A stretch of 64,000 bases of DNA from an uncultured Collinsella sp. (GTDB lineage: Bacteria > Actinomycetota > Coriobacteriia > Coriobacteriales > Coriobacteriaceae). Position 1 is the stretch's first letter; every line of letters begins with the position of its first letter. The DNA lies in the NCBI GenBank assembly GCA_900544875.1, contig UQWS01000002.1:1-64000 (forward strand), read 5' to 3'. Both the position numbers and the translations under genes were made by a program. Under the pieces are notes generated by a model. That model saw only the letters and a program-made list of their open reading frames with translations. It made no database searches and was not told where the DNA came from. This document shows positions 25,184 to 33,822 of this stretch, piece by piece.

Positions 25184-26497
25184 ATGCAGGCACAGAAGGC
25201 GGAGGGAACCCGCGACCTTATCGGCGCTGAGATGCGCGCCTGGCAAAAGATGCAGCAGATCGCTGCTGGCGTGTTCGAGCCGTTTGGCTTTAAGCCCATC
25301 GAGACGCCCGCCATCGAGCAGGTGGACGTGTTTGTCCACGGCATCGGCCAGTCGACCGACGTCGTGCGCAAGGAGATGTTCCGCGTGTTTAGCGGCGCCA
25401 ACCTGGAGCGCGTCTTTACCGAGGGCACCGATACCAAGCTCAAGCCCAAGCAGCGCCTGGCGCTTCGTCCCGAGGGCACGGCTGGCGTGGTGCGCGCCGT
25501 CGTGGAGAACAACTTGGTGCCCCAGGGCTCCACGCCGTTTAAGGCTTACTACGCCGAGGCCATGTTCCGTGGCGAGCGTCCCCAGAAGGGCCGCCTGCGC
25601 CAGTTCCATCAGGTGGGCATCGAGTGGCTCGGCGCTCCCGATCCGGCTGCCGACGCCGAGTGCATCATCATGCTCATGGAGTTCTACAAACGCCTGGGCT
25701 TCGATCTGTCCAAGCTCCGTTTGCTTATTAACTCGATGGGCGATGCGCAGTGCCGTCCGGCATACCGCGAGCAGGTCAAGCAGTTTATCCTCGATCACGC
25801 CGACGAGATGTGCGATGAGTGCCGCGAGCGCGCCGAGCTCAACCCGCTGCGCGCCTTCGACTGCAAGAACGACCATTGCCGTGAGATCATGGCCGACGCC
25901 CCGCTGATGGGCGACAACCTGTGCGATGAGTGCCGCGAGCACTACGAGCAGGTCAAGCGCTATTTGGATGCGGCGGGTATCGAGTATGTCGAGGATCCCA
26001 CCTTAGTGCGCGGCCTGGACTACTACACCCGTACTGTCTTTGAGGTCGAGGCTCCCGGCGCCGGTGTCGGCTCCATCGGTGGTGGCGGTCGCTACGATGG
26101 CCTCGTCGAGCTCGAGGGCGGCAAGCCCACGGCAGGCGTCGGCTTCGCCGTCGGTTTTGAGCGCGCCCTGCTGGCCCTGCAGGCCTTTGGCAGCGACCTG
26201 GGTGCCGAGGAGGTCCCGTGCGTCTACGTCGCCAATGCCGGCAAGGAGCTGCGTCAGAACGTCTTTGCCATTACGCAGCAGCTTCGCGCCGCAGGGATTG
26301 TGACCGAGGCCGACTATCAGGGCCGTTCGCTCAAGGCCCAGTTTAAGCAGGCCGATAAGGTAGGCGCCAAGCTCATCCTGGTCCTGGGCGGCGACGAGCT
26401 TGCCGCCGGCAAGGTCAAGGTGCGCGACATGCAGAGCCATGACGAGGTTCTCGTCGATCTGGCCAACGTCGTCGAGGCGGTTCGCGAGCGTCTGTAG
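25184..26497 (+). CDS. hisS: Histidyl-tRNA synthetase
   Basis: 437-aa class II synthetase. Motif 2 region 'LRPEGTAGVVRAVVENNL'; histidine-specific 'VRGLDYYTRTVFEV'. The C-terminal anticodon-binding domain includes 'CVYVANAGKELRQNVF' and 'LILVLGGDE'. A six-Cys stretch at about 210-255 (CDEC...DCKNDHC...CDEC) is likely a zinc-binding insertion. ATG 25184 has AAGAAAGGTG upstream; the in-frame TTG at 25178 is less likely. Confidence 0.96.
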   Translation: MQAQKAEGTRDLIGAEMRAWQKMQQIAAGVFEPFGFKPIETPAIEQVDVFVHGIGQSTDVVRKEMFRVFSGANLERVFTEGTDTKLKPKQRLALRPEGTAGVVRAVVENNLVPQGSTPFKAYYAEAMFRGERPQKGRLRQFHQVGIEWLGAPDPAADAECIIMLMEFYKRLGFDLSKLRLLINSMGDAQCRPAYREQVKQFILDHADEMCDECRERAELNPLRAFDCKNDHCREIMADAPLMGDNLCDECREHYEQVKRYLDAAGIEYVEDPTLVRGLDYYTRTVFEVEAPGAGVGSIGGGGRYDGLVELEGGKPTAGVGFAVGFERALLALQAFGSDLGAEEVPCVYVANAGKELRQNVFAITQQLRAAGIVTEADYQGRSLKAQFKQADKVGAKLILVLGGDELAAGKVKVRDMQSHDEVLVDLANVVEAVRERL

Positions 26498-26651
26498 CGC
26501 ATGATTTTTGAGCTGCGGACCCGCTAACATGTCCCGCTCGCGACGAGCTATTGTTACGGGGGTGTTTCGCATTTATGCGGAATGCCCTCGTTTGCATATG
26601 CCGCCCACCGAGAAATACGACCATTTGGGGCAAAAACCCTTGCAATGCAGA

Positions 26652-26711
26652 AAATACTTTTGTGTGGTAAAGCGCAATCAGTGTCGAAAGTATTTCTCAA
26701 GCGCCTATAAT
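26652..26711 (+). promoter_or_regulatory. ppc promoter region with inverted repeat
   Basis: A perfect -10 TATAAT lies at 26706-26711. Just upstream, AAATACTTT (26652-26660) and AAAGTATTT (26687-26695) form an inverted repeat with a 26-bp spacer, suggestive of two operator half-sites. The -35 is not obvious. Confidence 0.5.
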
Positions 26712-26743
26712 GAATACCGCATGTTACGTGCATAGAAGGAGGA

Positions 26744-29569
26744 ATGGGAGGAAACGTGGCTGAGAACCTAAGCAACCAGTCTGTACCCGAAGCCGCGGCG
26801 CGCGTCGCTGCCGTGGTCAACCGCCTCGTTAACCGAATCGGCTCGAATGCCGAGTCCAGGGAGCGTCTCGCCGAGATCGAGATCCCCGAGGAGCTGCGCG
26901 ATAATCTGGCGCTGTTCCTGCGCCTGGAACGTCGTGTGCTTAGCGAGTATGATCCCGAGATCGCGGACCTGTTCGACAAGATTTTGACAGCCGAGATTGT
27001 GGCCAATGCTGGCAACCCCGGTAGCCGTGCCGCTGACGAGGCCGTCGACGAGCAGGGCGTGCCTACCGCCGACGAGCCCACCGCCGTGGCATTTCGTGAA
27101 GTCGTCGATCTGATCGACAGCCTGCCGCTCGATAAACAGCAGGTTATCGTTCGCGCCTTTACGAGCTTCTTCCACCTGGCAAACCTGTCGGAGGAGAACT
27201 ACCGCGTGGCGCAGCTGCGCGAGCGCGAGGCCGGTGCGTCGACCGATACCGAGGTCGATCCCGCCAACGAGCTCACCGTCGCCTATCACCAACTGGTGAA
27301 TGAGCTGGGCGTCGAGGGCGCCAACGAGCTGCTCGGCAAGCTTGAGTTCCATCCCGTCTTTACCGCGCATCCCACCGAGGCCCGTCGCAAGGCCGTCGAG
27401 GGCAAGATTCGCCGTATCTCCAACCTGCTGGAGGAGCGTCCGCGTCTGGGCGGCTCCGACCTGGTGGAGAACGAGCGCCATATGCTGCAGGAGATCGACG
27501 CCCTGGTGCGTACGAGCCCCATCGCGCTCAAGAAGCCCACGCCGGTCGAGGAAGCCGATACCATCATCGACATCTTCGATAACACGCTGTTCGACGTCAT
27601 CCCCGTTATCTATCGTCGTTTTGACGACTGGGTGCTGGGCGACAAGGCCGGTACCGTGCCGCCGCTGTGCCCGGCGTTCTTCCATCCCGGCAGCTGGATC
27701 GGTTCCGACCGCGACGGTAACCCCAACGTCACCGCCAAGGTGAGCCGTGAGGTCGCCGCCAAGTACTTCACCCACATGGTGCTCAAGCTCGAGGACAAGT
27801 GCCGCCGCATCGGCCGCAACCTCACGCTCGAGGCCACCTACAGCAAGCCTTCTGCCGAGCTCATCAACCTGTGGAACCATCAGGTCGAGATGAGCCCTCG
27901 GTACACGGCCCGCGCCGAGCTGATTTCCGAGCACGAGCCGCATCGCGCAGTCATGCTCGTCATGGCCGACCGTCTGAACGCCACCGTGCGCCGTATCACC
28001 GACACCATGTACCACAGCGCCGACGAGTTCCTGGATGACCTGCGCGTCGTCCAGCGTTCGCTGGCCGCCTGCGGTGCCGTCCGTGCCGCCTACGGTCCGG
28101 TCCAGACCATCATCTGGCAGGTCGAGTCCTTCGGCTTCCACATGGTCGAGATGGAGTTCCGTCAGCACTCCGTGGTGCACGCCCGCGCCCTCAAGGATAT
28201 CCACGAGAACGGTATCCATGGCGACCTGCAGCCCATGACGCGCGAGGTCATCGATACCTTCCGCGCTATCGGCTCCATCCAAAAGCGCTACGGCAAGAAG
28301 ATGGCGCACCGCTACATCATCTCGTTTACCAAGAGTGCCCAGCATGTGGCCGACGTCTTTGAGCTGGCCCACCTGTCCTTCGCACACGAGGAAGACGTTC
28401 CCGAGCTCGACGTGATCCCGCTGTTCGAGCAGCTCGAGGACCTCGAGGGCTGCGTTGACGTGCTCGACCAGATGCTTACGCTGCCCGTGGTGCAAAAGCG
28501 CCTTGCCCAGACCAACCGCCGCATGGAGGTTATGCTGGGCTATTCCGACTCCTCCAAGGACGCCGGTCCTACCACGGCCATGCTCGCGCTGCATTCCGCG
28601 CAGGAGCGCATTGCCAAGTGGGCAGAGAAGAACGATATCGACCTGGTGCTCATGCACGGTCGCGGCGGTGCCGTGGGCCGTGGCGGCGGCCCTGCCAACA
28701 AGGCCGTGCTGGCGCAGCCCAAGGGTTCGGTCAACTGCTTCTTTAAGCTCACCGAACAGGGCGAGGTCATCTTTGCCCGTTACGGCAACCGCACGCTGGC
28801 TCAGCGCCATGTTGAGTCCGTTGCCGCCGCAACGCTTTTGCAGTCGGCCCCGAGCGTCGAGAAGACCAACACCGAGACCACGCAGAAGTTCTGGGATATG
28901 GCGGAGAAGCTCAACGCAGTAAGCCATGAGCGCTATCTGGACCTGCTGAACACCGAGGACTTCACGCCGTGGTTCTCGACCGTGACGCCGCTGACCGAGG
29001 TCGGTCTGCTGCCGATCGGCTCGCGTCCCGCCAAGCGCGGCCTGGGTGCCAAGTCGCTCGACGACCTGCGTACCATTCCGTGGATCTTCAGCTGGAGCCA
29101 GGCTCGCATTAACCTGGCCGCTTGGTACGGCCTGGGCACCGCTTGCGAGCAGCTGGGCGATCTGGACCAGCTTAAGGCTGCCTACCAGGAGTGGCCGTTC
29201 TTCCGCACGTTCATCGACAACATCGAGATGTCGATCGCCAAGACCGACCAGCGCATCGCCAAGATGTATCTGCACCTGGGCGATCGCCAGGATCTGTCCG
29301 AGAAGGTCTTCACCGAGATGCAGCTCACCCGTAAGTGGGTCCTTGCCATCGTCGGTGACGAGTGGCCGCTGCAGCGCCGCCGCGTGCTCGGCTGCGCCGT
29401 TCGCGTGCGCAATCCCTACGTCGACGCCCTGTCCATCGCCCAAGTCCGCGCCCTTCGCGAGGTGCGCATGAACCATGACGAGATGGCCGAGGAGAAGAAG
29501 GCCGAGTACATGAGCCTGATTCTTTCGACTGTGACCGGCGTCTCGGCAGGACTGCAGAACACGGGGTAA
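26744..29569 (+). CDS. ppc: Phosphoenolpyruvate carboxylase
   Basis: 941-aa anaplerotic enzyme that makes oxaloacetate from PEP and bicarbonate. Signature 'FHPVFTAHPTEARR' carries the catalytic His. 'GYSDSSKDAGPTTAM' and 'HGRGGAVGRGGGPAN' give the second His and the glycine loop; the C-terminus ends in 'AGLQNTG' as expected. ATG 26744 has AGGAGG upstream; GTG 26756 behind GGGAGGAAAC is an alternative giving 937 aa. The region is monocistronic and is followed by a giant hairpin. Confidence 0.96.
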   Translation: MGGNVAENLSNQSVPEAAARVAAVVNRLVNRIGSNAESRERLAEIEIPEELRDNLALFLRLERRVLSEYDPEIADLFDKILTAEIVANAGNPGSRAADEAVDEQGVPTADEPTAVAFREVVDLIDSLPLDKQQVIVRAFTSFFHLANLSEENYRVAQLREREAGASTDTEVDPANELTVAYHQLVNELGVEGANELLGKLEFHPVFTAHPTEARRKAVEGKIRRISNLLEERPRLGGSDLVENERHMLQEIDALVRTSPIALKKPTPVEEADTIIDIFDNTLFDVIPVIYRRFDDWVLGDKAGTVPPLCPAFFHPGSWIGSDRDGNPNVTAKVSREVAAKYFTHMVLKLEDKCRRIGRNLTLEATYSKPSAELINLWNHQVEMSPRYTARAELISEHEPHRAVMLVMADRLNATVRRITDTMYHSADEFLDDLRVVQRSLAACGAVRAAYGPVQTIIWQVESFGFHMVEMEFRQHSVVHARALKDIHENGIHGDLQPMTREVIDTFRAIGSIQKRYGKKMAHRYIISFTKSAQHVADVFELAHLSFAHEEDVPELDVIPLFEQLEDLEGCVDVLDQMLTLPVVQKRLAQTNRRMEVMLGYSDSSKDAGPTTAMLALHSAQERIAKWAEKNDIDLVLMHGRGGAVGRGGGPANKAVLAQPKGSVNCFFKLTEQGEVIFARYGNRTLAQRHVESVAAATLLQSAPSVEKTNTETTQKFWDMAEKLNAVSHERYLDLLNTEDFTPWFSTVTPLTEVGLLPIGSRPAKRGLGAKSLDDLRTIPWIFSWSQARINLAAWYGLGTACEQLGDLDQLKAAYQEWPFFRTFIDNIEMSIAKTDQRIAKMYLHLGDRQDLSEKVFTEMQLTRKWVLAIVGDEWPLQRRRVLGCAVRVRNPYVDALSIAQVRALREVRMNHDEMAEEKKAEYMSLILSTVTGVSAGLQNTG

Positions 29570-29592
29570 TCGATAGCCCTGTGGCTCTCACC

Positions 29593-29719
29593 GGGACCCG
29601 ACGGGTTTCCCTCTGAATGCGTCCTCGCACTTGAAGCCCCCTTATCCTGCTCCTTCGGAGCTGCGGATAAGGGGGCTTCGTGCTGCGGAATGCATTCAGA
29701 GGGAAACCCGTCGGGTCCC
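29593..29719. repeat. Giant two-tier hairpin upstream of larA
   Basis: The outer arms 29593-29620 and 29692-29719 are perfectly complementary over 28 bp (GGGACCCGAC...). The inner arms 29633-29647 and 29665-29679 are perfect over 15 bp (GAAGCCCCC...). Between them lie 12-nt linkers on each side: GTCCTCGCACTT and GTGCTGCGGAAT. The apical loop contains a C-TTCG-G tetraloop. The linkers, but not the stems, are shared with 32072-32198. Confidence 0.9.
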
Positions 29720-29830
29720 TTCATCCTCGGTCTTCGGGGATTAAAGCTGAAGGGAAGAAAGGCGCGCTTCGCGCGTTTTGGATGGGGTCTGTCCCGGCGG
29801 CGCGTTTGGCGCTTCTCGCCTTACGACTGT

Positions 29831-29870
29831 AGCGGCCGCGGTCCCAAGCGGGATCGCGGCCGCTCTATTT
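29831..29870 (+). terminator. GC-rich hairpin, possible terminator before larA
   Basis: AGCGGCCGCG (29831-29840) pairs perfectly with 29855-29864, followed by CTATTTT. The remaining sequence of 29871-29988 is AT-richer and presumably carries the larA promoter; no clear boxes were found. Confidence 0.5.
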
Positions 29871-29988
29871 TGGGTCAAATATGAACGTTCTGTTAACGAG
29901 TGGGCAAACGGTAGCTTTTTTCGGTGAGCGGCGTATTCTCTCAACGGTTTAACTAGTGTGTCAGTTGAAAGAAAGAGGGCGCTCGTCA

Positions 29989-31266
29989 ATGTTTGAATGT
30001 GAACTACCGTTTGACCGCAAGACGTTGCATCTGGAGCTCGAGGACAAGAACTTCGCGGGTGTGATGGAAGGTCATCAAAACGAGTTTAAGACTACGAAAT
30101 CGCAGGAAGAGCTGGTAGAGGAGTCACTTGTCAACCCTTATGGCTCGCCTTCGCTCGAGGAGCTTTGTGCTGGCAAGAAGGATATCGTCATCATTAGCTC
30201 CGATCATACGCGCCCCGTTCCCTCGCGTGTGACGATGCCTATTCTGCTGCATCACATTCATGCCGCTGCGCCCGAGGCTCGCGTGCGTATTTTGGTTGCT
30301 ACGGGTATGCACCGTCCGTCGACGCACGAGGAGCTCGTCAATAAGTATGGTGAGGAGATCGTTGCCAACGAGGAAATCGTTATGCATGTCGCGACCGACG
30401 ACAGCATGATGAAAAAGATCGGCACCCTGCCTTCTGGTGGCGAGTGCATCATCAACAAGATCGCTGCCGATTGCGACCTGCTGCTTGCCGAGGGCTTCAT
30501 TGAGCCGCACTTCTTTGCCGGTTTCTCTGGCAGCCGTAAGTCCGTCCTGCCCGGCATCGCCAGCTATAAGACCATCATGTACAACCACAACGGTCAGTTT
30601 GTGAACGATTCCCATTCGCGTGCCGGCAACCTGTGCCACAACCACGTGAGCGAGGATATGTTTGCCGCTGCCGAGATGGCTCACCTTGCCTTTGTGCTCA
30701 ACGTGGTGCTCAACGGCAAGCACGAGGTCATTGGCTCCTTTGCCGGCGACATCCACAAGGCGCACGAGGCCGGCTGCGACTTCGTGAAGAGCCTTGCCGG
30801 CGTTGAGCCCGTCGAGTGCGAGATTGCCATCACTACCAACGGTGGTTACCCGCTCGACCAGAACATCTATCAGGCCGTGAAGGGCATGTGCGCTGCCGAG
30901 GCCACGCTTCCCGAGGGCGGTGTGATCATCGATGTCGCCGGTTGTGCCGACGGTCACGGTGGCGAGGGCTTCTATCACAACATCGCCGACAACGATCCGG
31001 CAGAGTTTGAGCGCGCCTGCATCGACCGTCCCAAGGACGAGACCCTGCCCGACCAGTGGACGAGCCAGATCTTTGCCCGCATCCTGGCGCATCACCCTGT
31101 GATCATGGTCACCGACCTGTGCGATCACCAGATGCTCAAGGATATGCACATGACGCCGGTCAACACCCTCGAGGAGGCGCTCAAGCTTGCTTTTGAGATG
31201 AAGGGTGCCGACGCCAAGGTGGCCGTCATCCCCGATGGCCTGGGTGTTGTCGTCGCGCAGCACTAG
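29989..31266 (+). CDS. larA: Nickel-dependent lactate racemase LarA
   Basis: 425-aa enzyme that interconverts D- and L-lactate using the nickel-pincer nucleotide. With the ATG at 29989, His108 ('GMHRP'), His174 ('EPHFFAGF'), Lys184 ('SGSRKS', the covalent cofactor anchor) and His200 ('MYNHN') fall at the same numbers as in the L. plantarum enzyme, which strongly supports this start over the in-frame one at 29956. 'SSDHTRPVPS' is another family motif. larD follows; larB and larC lie convergently nearby. The protein may alternatively act on another 2-hydroxy acid, as some LarA homologues do. Confidence 0.93.
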   Translation: MFECELPFDRKTLHLELEDKNFAGVMEGHQNEFKTTKSQEELVEESLVNPYGSPSLEELCAGKKDIVIISSDHTRPVPSRVTMPILLHHIHAAAPEARVRILVATGMHRPSTHEELVNKYGEEIVANEEIVMHVATDDSMMKKIGTLPSGGECIINKIAADCDLLLAEGFIEPHFFAGFSGSRKSVLPGIASYKTIMYNHNGQFVNDSHSRAGNLCHNHVSEDMFAAAEMAHLAFVLNVVLNGKHEVIGSFAGDIHKAHEAGCDFVKSLAGVEPVECEIAITTNGGYPLDQNIYQAVKGMCAAEATLPEGGVIIDVAGCADGHGGEGFYHNIADNDPAEFERACIDRPKDETLPDQWTSQIFARILAHHPVIMVTDLCDHQMLKDMHMTPVNTLEEALKLAFEMKGADAKVAVIPDGLGVVVAQH

Positions 31267-31315
31267 CGTGCGGACTCAACGAATCGTTTACAACCGACAA
31301 GAAAGATAAGGTTTT

Positions 31316-32047
31316 ATGCTTACCAAACTCCTGTGCGAATTCGGCGCGACTGCCCTCATGATCGTCTTTGGCGTGGGCGTGCACTGCGATACCGTGCTCA
31401 AAGGCACCAAGTATCAGGGCTCCGGCCATATGTTTGCCATCACCACCTGGTCTTTTGGCATCTCGGTCTGCCTGTTTGTCTTTGGCGGCGCCGTGTGCAT
31501 GAACCCCGCTATGGTGCTTGCCCAGTGCATCGTCGGTCTGGTGCCGTGGGGCAACTGCATTCCCTTCATGCTTGCCGATATGCTCGGCGGCTTTGTGGGT
31601 GCTGTGATCGCTTGGTTTATGTATGCCGATGAGTTCAAGGCTTCCGAAGGCGTCGTCGATCCCATTGCCCAGCGCAACATCTTCTCGACCAACCCCACCA
31701 CCGAGGGCACGAACTATGCCCGCAACTTCTTCTGCGAGGCTATCTGCACCTTCGTGTTTATCAGCGCCATCCTTGCTGCTGCTAGCCGTGCTGGTGAGAA
31801 CGTTCTGTTGCTCGCCATCTGCGTCGGCCTGATTGTTTGGGCCGTTGGCATGGGCATGGGCGGCATCACCGGCTTCGCCATGAACCAGGCCCGTGACCTT
31901 GGCCCTCGCATGGCCTATCAGGTGCTGCCGATCAAGAACAAGGCTGACAACAACTGGAAGTATGGCCTGCTTGTTCCTGGTATCGCGCCGTTTGTCGGTG
32001 CTATTGTGGCCGCGCTGTTTGTGCATGGCTTCTTGGGCATGTTCTAG
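31316..32047 (+). CDS. larD: MIP-family channel, LarD-like lactate/glycerol facilitator
   Basis: 243-aa aquaglyceroporin-type channel with six helices. The first pore motif is intact (MNPAMV); the second is NQA instead of NPA in 'FAMNQARDLGPR', with the Arg filter retained. It lies 49 bp after larA with AAGATAAGG upstream. In L. plantarum the corresponding larD product moves lactic acid across the membrane, so lactate is the likely cargo. Confidence 0.88.
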   Translation: MLTKLLCEFGATALMIVFGVGVHCDTVLKGTKYQGSGHMFAITTWSFGISVCLFVFGGAVCMNPAMVLAQCIVGLVPWGNCIPFMLADMLGGFVGAVIAWFMYADEFKASEGVVDPIAQRNIFSTNPTTEGTNYARNFFCEAICTFVFISAILAAASRAGENVLLLAICVGLIVWAVGMGMGGITGFAMNQARDLGPRMAYQVLPIKNKADNNWKYGLLVPGIAPFVGAIVAALFVHGFLGMF

Positions 32048-32071
32048 TCGAAGGCAATTGATATAACGTCC

Positions 32072-32198
32072 GGGTCCGGCATAGGTTAACTTTCCGCCGC
32101 GTCCTCGGACATGCAAGAAGCTCCCGCTGCGCACTTCGTGCGGCGGGAGCTTCTTGCGTCCTGCGGAATGCGGCGGAAAGTTAACCTATGCCGGACCC
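32072..32198. repeat. Giant two-tier hairpin downstream of larD
   Basis: The outer arms 32072-32100 and 32170-32198 are perfectly complementary over 29 bp (GGGTCCGGCA...). The inner arms 32113-32127 and 32143-32157 are perfect over 15 bp (GCAAGAAGCT...). The 12-nt linkers GTCCTCGGACAT and GTCCTGCGGAAT match those of 29593-29719 at 9/12 and 11/12 positions. The apical loop is CGCAC-TTC-GTGCG. The sequence 32199-32352 that follows shows no gene or clear signal. Confidence 0.9.
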
Positions 32199-32352
32199 TG
32201 CGGGAATCCAGTTGGATTGGAACAAGCAACCCAACATATATCTGAATTTGGATGGGAGGGGCTTGTTGCTGATAGGGGCGTTGAGCTGTTGTTGACACTT
32301 TGGGATGCGTGGCGCCCTGGGTTGGGGTGATGCTTTGGGATGGGCTTCTTAC

Positions 32353-32892
32353 TTAGCCGAAGAGGGGTTTTATGGCTGATAGGTAGTCTTTGGCTACTTC
32401 GGCCTTATCTGCTTGGAAGTTGTGCCAGGCCCACCATTGGACCATTCCTACGAAGCTTGAGGCTATGTGGTGTAGTAGGAAGCTTCGGTCCATGGTGCCG
32501 GCGGGGCCTGTGGAGTCGACGGGGACGGTTTCGGCTGCGCGCGACATGATGGTCTTGCGGAGGCTGTCGGCGAAGACGCGTGAGCCGGCGCCGGCTACCA
32601 GCGCTCGGACGCCCTGACGACGATCCCAGAGGTTGTTGAGGATATGCTCGACTTGCACGAGTGGGTCGTCGAGGGGCGTACCGTCATCGTCGAGGGCATG
32701 GGTGCAGATATCGCACACGAGCTCAGCGAGCAGGTTATCTTTGCTCTTGAAGAGGCCGTAGAACGTGGCTCGACCCACATGGGCGCGAGCGATGATGTCG
32801 CCGACGGTGATCTTGCCGTAGTCCTCTTCGCGCAGCAGTTCGGAGAACGCCGCGACGATGGCGGCGCGGCTTTTTGCCTTGCGGGCATCCAT
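32353..32892 (-). CDS. TetR/AcrR-family regulator of the lar locus (inferred)
   Basis: 179-aa regulator. The N-terminal helix-turn-helix contains 'ITVGDIIARAHVGRATFYGLF'. The C-terminal ligand domain is helical and unassigned. The ATG at 32892 is 2 bp after the larC stop codon, so it is the last gene of larB-larC-tetR. It is a reasonable candidate to bind the palindrome upstream of larB (34649-34682). Confidence 0.88.
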   Translation of the reverse strand: MDARKAKSRAAIVAAFSELLREEDYGKITVGDIIARAHVGRATFYGLFKSKDNLLAELVCDICTHALDDDGTPLDDPLVQVEHILNNLWDRRQGVRALVAGAGSRVFADSLRKTIMSRAAETVPVDSTGPAGTMDRSFLLHHIASSFVGMVQWWAWHNFQADKAEVAKDYLSAIKPLFG

Positions 32893-32894
32893 GG

Positions 32895-33812
32895 CTATGC
32901 GTCCGTGTGAACGAGCAGGCAGCGGAGCGTACCGGAGCAACCCTCGTAGGGGCGCTTACCGGCGCCGTAGCCGACGGCCTCGATGCGGTAGCGGGCCGGC
33001 AGGTGCTCGGACGTGCGCAGTGCGGCGACGATGGCGGCGCCCGTGGGCGTCACGAGTTCGCCGGCGACCGGTGCGGGCGTGAGGGCGATATTGCCTGCTT
33101 GGCATAGGTTGACGACGGCGGGCACCGGGATGGGCATAAGGCCGTGGGCACAGTGGATGGTACCGTGACCCTCGGAGAGCGACTCCACCACGATGTCCTC
33201 AATGCCCAGGTCATCGAGGCAGATGGCGACAGAGCAGACGTCGACGATGGAGTCGACGGCGCCCACCTCGTGGAACATGACGGTCTCGGGCGTTTTGCCG
33301 TGGGCCTTGGCCTCGGCGGCGGCGAGTGCGGTAAAGATGGCGAGGGCGCGACGCTTGGCGCCATCGCTTAGCTGCGAGTCATCGATGATGGCGGTGACAT
33401 CCGCCAAAGAACGGTGGTGATGGTGGTGGGCGTGATGGTGGCCCTCGTGGCCATGACCGTGGGCCTCATGGTCATGCTCGTGGCAGTGCTCGTGTTCGTG
33501 CTCGCCATGATCATGATGGTGGTGCTCATGCTCATGTGTGTGCTCGGTGCCCGCTTCGTTGCCGTAGAGCCAGGCCATGTCGTGGTCGTGGTTCTCGAGC
33601 TCCTCTGCCAGCTGAACATCAAAGTCGCAGGCGTCGATGCCATGCTTGTTTACGCGTGTAACGGCAATCTCAAAGCCGCCGACCGGCAGCGTGGCGAGCT
33701 GGTCGCGCAGATGCTCCTCGCTGGCGCCCAGGTCGAGCAGGGCCGCGACGGTCATGTCGCCGCTGATGCCCGAGGTGCCGTCGATGATAAGCGTGTGCTG
33801 ATGGTTGGACAT
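32895..33812 (-). CDS. larC: LarC, nickel-insertion protein (LarC1 half only)
   Basis: 305-aa protein of the LarC/DUF111 family, which inserts nickel into the pincer cofactor in a CTP-dependent step. The N-terminus 'LIIDGTSGISGDM' and 'MFHEVGAVDSIVDVC' are family motifs. Residues 91-133 form an extreme His-rich stretch, probably for Ni(II) binding. The protein ends shortly after 'AVGYGAGKRPYEG', where full-length LarC continues with the LarC2 domain. The stop TAG is followed 2 bp later by tetR, so LarC2 is not encoded here in any frame. In L. plantarum LarC1 and LarC2 are joined by frameshifting. Confidence 0.88.
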   Translation of the reverse strand: MSNHQHTLIIDGTSGISGDMTVAALLDLGASEEHLRDQLATLPVGGFEIAVTRVNKHGIDACDFDVQLAEELENHDHDMAWLYGNEAGTEHTHEHEHHHHDHGEHEHEHCHEHDHEAHGHGHEGHHHAHHHHHRSLADVTAIIDDSQLSDGAKRRALAIFTALAAAEAKAHGKTPETVMFHEVGAVDSIVDVCSVAICLDDLGIEDIVVESLSEGHGTIHCAHGLMPIPVPAVVNLCQAGNIALTPAPVAGELVTPTGAAIVAALRTSEHLPARYRIEAVGYGAGKRPYEGCSGTLRCLLVHTDA

Positions 33813-33822
33813 GAAATGCTCC

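Noticed and set aside
26768..29476. Very long open frame on the minus strand opposite ppc (about 900 codons), and similar ones opposite kdpA/kdpB, feoB, aspS and htpG
   Set aside because: These arise from the strong GC3 codon bias of the plus-strand genes. The translations show no family motifs, and the plus-strand products are certain.
33414..33545. Tandem repeat-like tract suggestive of a CRISPR or microsatellite
   Set aside because: It encodes the His/Glu/Asp-rich nickel-binding segment of LarC in frame; repeats are irregular and have no spacers.
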